A stretch of DNA of 13,749 nt from Eubacteriales bacterium (GTDB lineage: Bacteria > Bacillota_A > Clostridia > Christensenellales > Aristaeellaceae): the NCBI GenBank assembly GCA_028692205.1, contig JAQUXV010000034.1:1-13749 (forward strand). The letters are read 5' to 3'. Shown here one piece after another: positions 1 through 4,674 of the stretch. The notes beneath the pieces are model-generated. The model was given only the letters and a program-made list of their open reading frames with translations. It did no database searches and was not told the origin of the DNA. A program made the translations under genes and the position numbers. The first letter of the stretch is position 1; the number at the start of each line of letters is the position of its first letter.

Positions 1-48
1 ACACTGGCAGTGTTGGGGTCAGGAGTTCGAGTCTCCTATGCTCCACCA
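1..48 (+). tRNA. tRNA-Ala (anticodon GGC), 3' part only
   Basis: The window starts inside the anticodon stem. Positions 1-3 (ACA) pair with 11-13 (TGT), and the 7-nt loop 4-10 reads CTGGCAG, with the conserved U33 and anticodon GGC. A 5-nt variable loop follows (16-20). The T arm is AGGAG, loop TTCGAGT, CTCCT (21-37). The acceptor 3' strand is 38-44, then discriminator A and an encoded CCA (46-48). Position 70 of the tRNA is T, compatible with the G3:U70 pair that marks alanine tRNAs, but the matching 5' strand lies outside the window. Confidence 0.9.
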
Positions 49-53
49 AAACG

Positions 54-87
54 AAAACCCTTGAGCTGTAAAGGCTTGAGGGTTTTT
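54..87 (+). terminator. Rho-independent terminator of the tRNA
   Basis: AAAACCCT (54-61) pairs with AGGGTTTT (79-86). The stem continues inward through TGAGC (62-66) against GCTTG (74-78), with two G-T wobbles, around a 7-nt loop. The 3' arm itself ends in a five-T run (83-87). It lies 5 nt after the CCA end of the tRNA. Confidence 0.8.
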
Positions 88-385
88 GTATATTCTGGCA
101 TGTCTATCTAAGTCGTTAATTATAGTAGCAACGAAAGTAGCAATCAGATTTTCGTAGATCATTATATCCTAAAAATGAATGCTATGTACTGTAATGCGGT
201 TCAAAATGGTCAAAAGGAGCAAATTAACATTGCCATGTTCTCCATCTCTGCCCGCATAGTTATATAAGCGTATGGTTACGATTAGCGCGAAATAGGGGTT
301 AGAGTGGCATTTCTGCCGGAAAGATGGAACCAGCCCGCTCATATGTAAAATGCTCCATATAGAGATTTATTAGCAAATAAAACCG
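88..385. other. Gene-free AT-rich stretch
   Basis: No convincing coding region is seen on either strand. The only structure noted is the AGTAGCAA direct repeat near the left edge. A short plus-strand frame ending at 348 has a protein-like run (V-A-F-L-P-E-R-W-N-Q-P-A), preceded by an in-frame TAG and with no start or ribosome binding site. It may be a scrap of a lost gene. Confidence 0.4.
124..143. repeat. 8-bp direct repeat AGTAGCAA, two copies 12 bp apart
   Basis: AGTAGCAA occurs at 124-131 and again at 136-143, separated by CGAA. Short direct repeats next to the 3' end of a tRNA are typical of arm-type sites for tyrosine integrases. No integrase gene and no second copy of the tRNA 3' end were found in the window, so the attachment-site reading is an inference. 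Confidence 0.5.
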
Positions 386-416
386 CCCCTCCAGCCTTTA
401 TTTCGGGCTGGAGGGG
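386..416 (-). terminator. Terminator of the minus-strand gene at 538-870
   Basis: A perfect 11-bp stem is formed by 386-396 and 406-416 (CCCCTCCAGCC against its complement) with a 9-nt loop. Read on the minus strand it is followed by CGGTTTTATTTG, a T-rich tail. On the plus strand no T run follows. It lies about 120 bp beyond the stop of the 110-residue minus-strand gene. Confidence 0.7.
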
Positions 417-537
417 GTTGCGCTTACTGTAGGGGAAAATCGTAATCGATTGTGAATTTGAATGCCCTACGGTGTATAGTTCGGAAGATGGTTTTAGGTA
501 ATTAAGGAAATGCAACTTGCTCATGAGACGAGGGTAA

Positions 538-870
538 TTATAAGTTTTTGAACTTGGGCATGTCACCGTAAAGTGTTTGAAATACTTCTTCCCATCTATT
601 TTCTTCCTTTAACAACTGTGTAAAAATTTCACAAAAATGATAATCCCCATACTTCTCAGGGATAAGCTGGTATACTTTGTCTTCAAAAGTACCGTGATGA
701 ACTTTTTCGCCTCTATCTATCTTATCCCGATATTCATCCATCAAGTCCATAAGCGCTTTGTATTGATTCCGGGTAATGTTAGATTCATATATGAAGTGAT
801 CACTCTCTTTCCCTTCAAATAATAGGTCCTGCCGAAATTCCAAGAAATCTAGCCGCTCCTCAATGTTCAT
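538..870 (-). CDS. Small hypothetical protein, possibly DUF1878 family
   Basis: A 110-residue acidic, soluble protein with no signal peptide or membrane segment. The start ATG (868-870) is preceded on the minus strand by AGAAAGGAAG with a 7-nt gap to the ATG. The C-terminal part, with E-N-R-W-E-E-V-F-x-T-L-Y-G at about residues 90-102, reminds me of DUF1878 proteins of Bacilli (YhaI type), whose function is unknown. This is recalled by eye, not confirmed by alignment. A strong terminator follows downstream. The end of another reading frame (886-957) lies just upstream, so this was probably the last gene of a small operon whose earlier genes are lost. It is the only intact gene in the tRNA-adjacent tract. 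Confidence 0.65.
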   Translation of the reverse strand: MNIEERLDFLEFRQDLLFEGKESDHFIYESNITRNQYKALMDLMDEYRDKIDRGEKVHHGTFEDKVYQLIPEKYGDYHFCEIFTQLLKEENRWEEVFQTLYGDMPKFKNL

Positions 871-885
871 TTTTCCGCTTCCTTT

Positions 886-957
886 CTAAATACGGTGCCC
901 ATTATAACTGTATCCGTTCGTTTCTAACGCGACATATTCCTCTTCCGAAATATCGAT
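886..957 (-). pseudogene. C-terminal scrap of a lost gene
   Basis: In one minus-strand frame 23 codons read I-D-I-S-E-E-E-Y-V-A-L-E-T-N-G-Y-S-Y-N-G-H-R-I followed by TAG. The composition is protein-like, but the frame is closed upstream by TAA at 958-960 and has no start codon. The stop lies only 15 nt before the next gene's ATG, with that gene's ribosome binding site in between, the spacing expected of an operon partner. I infer the 3' end of a gene whose 5' part was deleted. Confidence 0.4.
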
Positions 958-1008
958 TTACAATATTATAAAATTAGCAGGGTTTCATTTTCAATCCGAT
1001 GCTTCCGG

Positions 1009-1140
1009 TCACTCTGCACGCTCTATATGGGCCAGCAGGGCCTTGCTGGTATACTGGTTGAGGGGCCCCCGCCCGGCCTCGTCTGCGGCGGCTTGCACGG
1101 TGGCTTTCCGGCTCTTGAGGATGGTGATAATAAGTTGATT
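1009..1140 (-). pseudogene. GC-rich gene fragment, product unknown
   Basis: About 43 codons on the minus strand end with TGA at 1009-1011 and read as a helical, charged C-terminus, including A-A-A-D-E-A-G-R-G-P-L-N-Q-Y-T-S-K-A-L-L. There is no start codon; an in-frame TAG closes the frame upstream. Base composition in 1010-1130 is clearly GC-richer than the AT-rich DNA on both sides, which supports a coding remnant of different origin. I do not recognise the family. Confidence 0.45.
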
Positions 1141-1238
1141 GTCATTCTATATTAATATTATTTATATTACTAAGTATCCGTACAGATGGTGAAGCTAATC
1201 GAGTCACATTATTTACGCTAAGTTGATATTACCTATAA

Positions 1239-1265
1239 CAGCCCTCTCGGCTGCTCTTCTTTTAC
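1239..1265 (+). terminator. Weak terminator-like hairpin
   Basis: CAGCC (1239-1243), loop CTCTC, GGCTG (1249-1253), then a pyrimidine tail CTCTTCTTTT. The stem is only five pairs and no plus-strand gene is recognised upstream, so this is tentative. Confidence 0.3.
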
Positions 1266-1285
1266 ATGGTATCTTTAAGCGAAAA

Positions 1286-1684
1286 CTACCTCATTTTGCT
1301 AATGGCGGGCAGTAGAATCCTAGCTCGCTTTTCCGCATACTCTCCACTATTTGATAAGCATTTGTGGGCTTGGGGAGAACAATGCAAGACAGCTAGGGGA
1401 TACTAGAGGAACCCATCGGGTTGCACATGCTCCCTACAACCTACTTCTTGATTTACTTCATACTCAACTTACTTAGTCACCTCAGGTGAACCGAGTTCCA
1501 GACCGCCGGTAATGAGTACCTCAATCCTATCGTCGTCTTCGCTCTTAATGTTAATCTCGTAGCGCGCTGGTATGCCGTGGGCTGCGTTCTGTGCAAGGTA
1601 TGAGTTTGAAAATGAAAGCTGGCGTTTCAGCACTTGCAGTGCAGGCTGCCTCGGCCGGTTCTTTTTGGAGCGTGCCTTAAACAA
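1286..1684 (-). pseudogene. Possible decayed gene, one frame with two internal stops
   Basis: One minus-strand frame runs from an ATG at 1684 for 71 codons to a TAA at 1469-1471. It then continues in the same frame for 21 codons to a TAG at 1403-1405, and for 38 more codons to a TAG at 1286-1288. The first segment looks protein-like (basic start, then a stretch like Y-E-I-N-I-K-S-E-D-D-D-R-I-E-V-L-I-T-G-G). No ribosome binding site is clear at the ATG and I do not recognise a family. It could be a degraded gene, a short real ORF of 71 residues, or chance. Confidence 0.3.
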
Positions 1685-1742
1685 GATCGTTGAATTCTAT
1701 TATTACGCCAAATAACAAACACCACGTATCGACAAGGATTCT

Positions 1743-1797
1743 CTGATCAATTGGAAAGCCGCACTCAAGCGCGGCATTGGCCGGATCAGGGTTTTTT
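1743..1797 (+). terminator. Terminator-like hairpin upstream of the regulator
   Basis: The outer stem is CTGATC (1743-1748) with GATCAG (1784-1789), and the inner stem is GCCGC (1758-1762) with GCGGC (1771-1775), separated by an imperfect internal loop. A six-T run (1792-1797) follows. No intact plus-strand gene lies before it. It may insulate the sugar locus from upstream transcription or be left from a lost gene. Confidence 0.55.
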
Positions 1798-1810
1798 CTG
1801 CGCATAATTT

Positions 1811-1823
1811 TTGAAAAACAACA
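1811..1823 (+). promoter_or_regulatory. Candidate operator copy 1
   Basis: TTGAAAAACAACA matches the pattern TTGRRAAACAANA, also found twice upstream of the sugar operon (2810 and 2840). It lies about 30 bp before the -35 box of the regulator gene. The role as the site of the DeoR-family protein is inferred from position and repetition only. Confidence 0.4.
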
Positions 1824-1854
1824 TAATTCAAATATTATCTGTAAAATAAAAAAC

Positions 1855-1882
1855 TTGAAATTGGATAAACTTCATGTATAAT
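1855..1882 (+). promoter_or_regulatory. Promoter of the DeoR-family regulator
   Basis: TTGAAA (1855-1860) and TATAAT (1877-1882) are separated by 16 bp, a sigma-A-type promoter, about 38 bp before the chosen start codon. Confidence 0.7.
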
Positions 1883-1907
1883 AATGACAGAACAGAAGAT
1901 GGCAGTG

Positions 1908-1913
1908 AAGGAG
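1908..1913 (+). promoter_or_regulatory. Ribosome binding site deciding the regulator start
   Basis: AAGGAG ends 7 nt before the ATG at 1921 but only 1 nt before the in-frame ATG at 1915. Translation therefore most likely begins at 1921, two codons inside the longest open frame. Confidence 0.75.
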
Positions 1914-1920
1914 AATGATC

Positions 1921-2688
1921 ATGGCAACGGCAAAAGCAAACAGACAAACAGAGATTGTTAAATATATAAAAGCCAAAAAAACTGCCACCAGCAACGAATT
2001 AAGCGATTTTTTCCGAGTTACGGAAGAAACCATTCGTAAAGATTTGCAGGAATTGAGCGACCGGGGCGACTTGATCCGTACCTTTGGCGGCGCGGCGGTG
2101 AGGGAGTATAATATCGAGCGTCCTTTGGATCAGCGAATCATTCAGAATTATATGGAAAAACAAAAAATCGCACGAGCGGCCGCCAAATTAATCACCGCAG
2201 ACAACCTGATTGTGATGGATGCCGGGTCCACCATCTCCGTGTTGGCCAAGGAAATTCCCGACGATTTAAACATCGTTGTGCTAACCAACTCGCTGGAGAA
2301 TATCAACAGTTTATCCCGAAACGCGGGCGTTACCGTATATTGCACCGGCGGCAAGCTGCATAAAAAGTCGCTGTCTTTTCAGGGAATCCTTACGGAGAAC
2401 GCCATTAGAACCTATAACGCGGAAAAGGCCTTTATCTCCTGCGCGGCGTTGGACGGCAGGCTGGGCGTGATGGATACCAACGAGGAGGAAGCCCGTGTTA
2501 AACGGAAAATGATGGAGATATCCAGAGAAGTTTATTTACTGACGGACAGCAGTAAAATCGGCAGTATCGCGCACATCACAACCTGCTCCATCGGCGCGCT
2601 GACGGCGATTGTGACCGACGACGGCGTTTCTCCGCAGGCTGTGCGGGAGTTTGAGGATGCGGGCGTGCGTGTGATAATAGCGGACTGA
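1921..2688 (+). CDS. DeoR-family transcriptional regulator
   Basis: A 255-residue DNA-binding repressor-type protein of normal family length. Residues 8-58 form the N-terminal winged helix-turn-helix, with the recognition segment V-T-E-E-T-I-R-K-D-L-Q-E-L (33-45) and the closing R-T-F-G-G-A (53-58) typical of DeoR proteins. The C-terminal sugar-phosphate sensor domain follows. It has the phosphate-loop-like M-D-A-G-S-T (99-104), the T-N-S-L strand, and a late L-L-T-D-S-S-K-I-G segment. Members usually repress a neighbouring sugar operon and release DNA when a phosphorylated sugar intermediate binds. The gene has its own promoter and terminator and lies directly upstream of the catabolic operon on the same strand, so that operon is the natural target. 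The inducer is probably a ketose phosphate or triose product of the pathway, but this is inference. The start at 1921 is chosen from the ribosome binding site spacing. Confidence 0.93.
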   Translation: MATAKANRQTEIVKYIKAKKTATSNELSDFFRVTEETIRKDLQELSDRGDLIRTFGGAAVREYNIERPLDQRIIQNYMEKQKIARAAAKLITADNLIVMDAGSTISVLAKEIPDDLNIVVLTNSLENINSLSRNAGVTVYCTGGKLHKKSLSFQGILTENAIRTYNAEKAFISCAALDGRLGVMDTNEEEARVKRKMMEISREVYLLTDSSKIGSIAHITTCSIGALTAIVTDDGVSPQAVREFEDAGVRVIIAD

Positions 2689-2711
2689 AACAAACCCGAT
2701 GTAATTTCTTT

Positions 2712-2733
2712 GAGCCGTAAGGCTCTTTTTTTT
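2712..2733 (+). terminator. Terminator after the regulator gene
   Basis: GAGCC (2712-2716), tetraloop GTAA, GGCTC (2721-2725), then eight T (2726-2733). It starts 23 nt after the regulator stop and separates it from the sugar operon. Confidence 0.85.
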
Positions 2734-2809
2734 ATTGAGAGCGAAACGGTTCAAAACGGTGATAATGAATCAAAATAATGAAAACGAATCAATTTGCAGG
2801 CTATAATGT

Positions 2810-2822
2810 TTGAGAAACAAGA
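2810..2822 (+). promoter_or_regulatory. Candidate operator copy 2
   Basis: TTGAGAAACAAGA, matching TTGRRAAACAANA. It begins exactly 30 bp (about three helical turns) before the next copy, upstream of the sugar operon promoter. Confidence 0.45.
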
Positions 2823-2839
2823 GAATAATCGAAAATAAA

Positions 2840-2852
2840 TTGGAAAACAAAA
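2840..2852 (+). promoter_or_regulatory. Candidate operator copy 3
   Basis: TTGGAAAACAAAA, matching TTGRRAAACAANA, ending 7 bp before the -35 box of the operon promoter. A related, shifted sequence TTGAAACAAAAG (2865-2876) lies inside the promoter spacer, where a bound repressor would block polymerase. Confidence 0.45.
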
Positions 2853-2859
2853 TAAACTA

Positions 2860-2888
2860 TTGACTTGAAACAAAAGTGATGTTATAAT
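2860..2888 (+). promoter_or_regulatory. Main promoter of the sugar operon
   Basis: TTGACT (2860-2865) and a perfect TATAAT (2883-2888) are separated by 17 bp, a near-consensus sigma-A-type promoter. It lies 54 bp before the first gene of the operon, after the regulator's terminator. Confidence 0.8.
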
Positions 2889-2942
2889 TGGCCAAGATCG
2901 AACCATGATTACGAATTGCATAACAGGTAGGAGAATTAGACG

Positions 2943-3683
2943 ATGAATGCTTTGCAACAGAAGTACAAGTCCCAGATTGAGGAAATGATTGAGGCATGCC
3001 AGCGTTCCGCTGAGTTGGGGTACGGCGCGGGATCCGGCGGCAATGCGGCTTATCGGGTCGACGACAATGTGGTTTTAATTACCCCAACCGGAATTGTAAA
3101 ACGGAAGATTCGGTTCGAAGATATCTGCATGATCGACTTGGATGGAAACCCCTTGTATATTCCGGAAGGCCGCAAACCGACCGGCGAAGCTTTTATGCAT
3201 CTGCATATTATGAAGGTCAGACCGGATGTAAAAGCGACGATGCACGCTCATCCGCCTTTGCTGATCGGTATGTCCCTTACCGAAGAAGGCGCGGAAGTGA
3301 TGAGCAAAGCCGTGCTTCCGGATGCCGCAACCTTCCTCGGGCCGATCCTGACGATTCCCTATGTGCGTCCCAACGGAGACGAACTGGGCTACTCGTTTGA
3401 TCCGTACATTATGCGCAGCAACGCGTTTATCATGGGCAACCACGGCTGCCTGGTATGCAGCCATACGGGCATCGGCGATACGGTGGATGCCTGCCAGGTT
3501 ATGGAGGCGCACGCAAAAGCGGCGCTGACCTGCCGGATTTTTGAGGATCATATCCGCGAACTGAATGACCACAACATGAAGGGAATGGATAAACTGCTGA
3601 AGCAGCGCGGCGCGGTGATGCCGTGCCCTCCGGGACGCTACAGCACGATGAGCGATATGTTCGCCGATATCCGCACAACTTGA
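2943..3683 (+). CDS. Class II aldolase/adducin family protein, copy 1
   Basis: A 246-residue zinc-dependent aldolase of the FucA/RhaD/AraD superfamily, expected to cleave a ketose 1-phosphate (or similar) into dihydroxyacetone phosphate and an aldehyde in the cytoplasm. The three metal-ligand histidines are H101 and H103 (in H-A-H-P-P) and H167 (in N-H-G). The catalytic glutamate is E82 (P-T-G-E). L-ribulose-5-phosphate 4-epimerases of the same fold carry Asp at that place, so E82 favours an aldolase. The phosphate-binding pieces S-G-G-N (31-34) and T49-G50 are present. The start has AGGAG 9 nt upstream. It is the first gene of the operon, with a candidate start of the aldo/keto reductase only 15 nt after its stop. 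It is a close paralog of the gene at 6183, aligning without gaps over the metal and catalytic residues. The exact substrate is unknown. Confidence 0.88.
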   Translation: MNALQQKYKSQIEEMIEACQRSAELGYGAGSGGNAAYRVDDNVVLITPTGIVKRKIRFEDICMIDLDGNPLYIPEGRKPTGEAFMHLHIMKVRPDVKATMHAHPPLLIGMSLTEEGAEVMSKAVLPDAATFLGPILTIPYVRPNGDELGYSFDPYIMRSNAFIMGNHGCLVCSHTGIGDTVDACQVMEAHAKAALTCRIFEDHIRELNDHNMKGMDKLLKQRGAVMPCPPGRYSTMSDMFADIRTT

Positions 3684-3687
3684 GCGC

Positions 3688-3692
3688 AGGTG
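3688..3692 (+). promoter_or_regulatory. Ribosome binding site deciding the aldo/keto reductase start
   Basis: AGGTG lies 6 nt before the ATG at 3699. The in-frame GTG at 3690 overlaps this site and so is unlikely to be the start. Confidence 0.65.
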
Positions 3693-3698
3693 AATACG

Positions 3699-4523
3699 AT
3701 GCCTTCAATCATTCCCACGGTTACGCTGCATAACGGCGTTGAAGTGCCGGTTTTGAGCATCGGCACCTACAAGGTTCAGGATCTGGACGGCGTGATAGGG
3801 GCCGCGCTGGATGCGGGCTTTACCGCCATCGACGCGGCGGAGCATTACGGAAACGAAGCGGCGGTGGGAGAAGCGATCTCCCGCCTGCGCCAGCCGCGCT
3901 CCAAACTGTATCTTTCCACAAAGATATGGAATACCGACCATGGCTACCGCCGCACGCTGGAGGCATTTAAGGAAAGCGCAGCGCGGTTGCGCACCCGCCC
4001 GGATATGCTGCTGATCCATTGGCCCTGCCCGATGAAAGGGCTGTACCAGGAAACCTGGAGCGCATTGCAGCACTTGTATGCACAGGGCCAGGTGGCGGCT
4101 ATCGGCGTCAGCAATTTCACATCCGCGCACCTGCGGACGCTGGAAGCGATGGGCGGCGTGCAGCCGATGGTCAATCAGGTGGAAATGCACCCTTTCTATA
4201 TCGACGAGCAACTGCTGGCATACTGCCGCGAACATCACATTATTGTGGAAGCGTGGAGCCCGCTGCTGCGGGGAACGGCAGTCATCTCCCATCCGGTGAT
4301 CCGAACGATGGCGGAGAAATACCAATGCTCGCCCGCCCAGCTCGCCGTGCGGTACCTGACACAGTATGGCGTTCGGGTGATCATCCGGTCGTCCAACCCG
4401 GCGCATATTGCGGAAAATGCGGACATTTTCCGCCTGAAGATTACCGATGACGACTTTGAAAGTTTGAAAGAACTCAACACCCATAAACGCTATTTTCAGG
4501 ACCCGGACGAATATTATTTATAA
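3699..4523 (+). CDS. Aldo/keto reductase
   Basis: A 274-residue (alpha/beta)8-barrel NAD(P)H-dependent reductase of the 2,5-diketo-gluconate reductase-like group, acting on small aldehydes or ketoses in the cytoplasm. The catalytic tetrad is complete: D45 (A-I-D-A-A), Y50 (H-Y-G-N-E), K75 (S-T-K-I-W) and H107 (L-L-I-H-W-P). G-V-S-N-F and N-Q-V-E-M-H-P are typical strand motifs. The cofactor region reads I-I-R-S-S-N-P-A-H-I-A-E-N. The lysine usual in I-P-K-S is Arg here, which may affect the NADPH/NADH preference. Between an aldolase and a kinase, its likely role is reduction of the aldehyde released by the aldolase (for example lactaldehyde or glycolaldehyde), or interconversion of a ketose and a polyol. 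This is inferred from context. The ATG at 3699 is preferred over the in-frame GTG at 3690. Confidence 0.88.
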   Translation: MPSIIPTVTLHNGVEVPVLSIGTYKVQDLDGVIGAALDAGFTAIDAAEHYGNEAAVGEAISRLRQPRSKLYLSTKIWNTDHGYRRTLEAFKESAARLRTRPDMLLIHWPCPMKGLYQETWSALQHLYAQGQVAAIGVSNFTSAHLRTLEAMGGVQPMVNQVEMHPFYIDEQLLAYCREHHIIVEAWSPLLRGTAVISHPVIRTMAEKYQCSPAQLAVRYLTQYGVRVIIRSSNPAHIAENADIFRLKITDDDFESLKELNTHKRYFQDPDEYYL

Positions 4524-4531
4524 TACGGACG

Positions 4532-4643
4532 CCGGTTCGGGCATACGCCGCCGGATTGCCGAACCCGGTAGTGAAACCGCGATGAGGCGGACAATTGCCG
4601 ATTTCACAATACTGTGCGTGCGGAGCGGGCAAAAACCGTGCCC
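4532..4643 (+). other. Structured intercistronic RNA segment with three hairpins
   Basis: The gap between the reductase and the kinase (4524-4674, 151 nt) is unusually long for this operon and can fold into three hairpins. The first is GGTTCGG (4534-4540) with CCGAACC (4559-4565), extended by CC/GG across a one-base bulge. The second is GTGAAA (4571-4576) with TTTCAC (4602-4607), enclosing CCGC/GCGG (4577-4580, 4587-4590). The third is GGGCA (4627-4631) with TGCCC (4639-4643). No T run follows, so these are not plain terminators. No known riboswitch consensus was recognised. Confidence 0.45.
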
Positions 4644-4661
4644 TATGCGGAATCGGACAAC

Positions 4662-4668
4662 AGGAGGT
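4662..4668 (+). promoter_or_regulatory. Ribosome binding site deciding the first kinase start
   Basis: AGGAGGT, a near-perfect site, ends 6 nt before the ATG at 4675. The open frame extends 31 codons further upstream to an ATG at 4582, but that part has no ribosome binding site, overlaps the hairpins and lacks family similarity. Confidence 0.85.
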
Positions 4669-4674
4669 ACAGGA

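Noticed and set aside
339..566. Minus-strand frame of 75 codons downstream of the 538-870 gene
   Set aside because: It runs through the 386-416 terminator hairpin, overlaps the end of the better gene, and has no ribosome binding site or motif.
1743..1818. Plus-strand frame through the terminator hairpin that reads like a protein C-terminus
   Set aside because: It lacks a start codon and is closed upstream by TAA. The same bases form a hairpin with a T run, which explains them better.
2778..2791. Possible CcpA (cre) site, ATGAAAACGAATCA
   Set aside because: The left half fits the cre pattern but the right half lacks the expected T-rich part and final CA symmetry, so it is not a convincing match.
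2943..3683. Aldolase read as an L-ribulose-5-phosphate 4-epimerase (AraD/UlaF)
   Set aside because: Those epimerases use Asp where this protein and its paralog have Glu (E82), the aldolase-type residue. Without structures this remains a preference, not proof.
3705..4484. Minus-strand open frame of 259 codons opposite the aldo/keto reductase
   Set aside because: The plus strand carries a complete catalytic tetrad. The minus frame has low-complexity composition and no motif.
4582..4674. 31-codon N-terminal extension of the first kinase
   Set aside because: No ribosome binding site at 4582. The segment coincides with RNA hairpins, and the FGGY fold starts right after the ATG at 4675.
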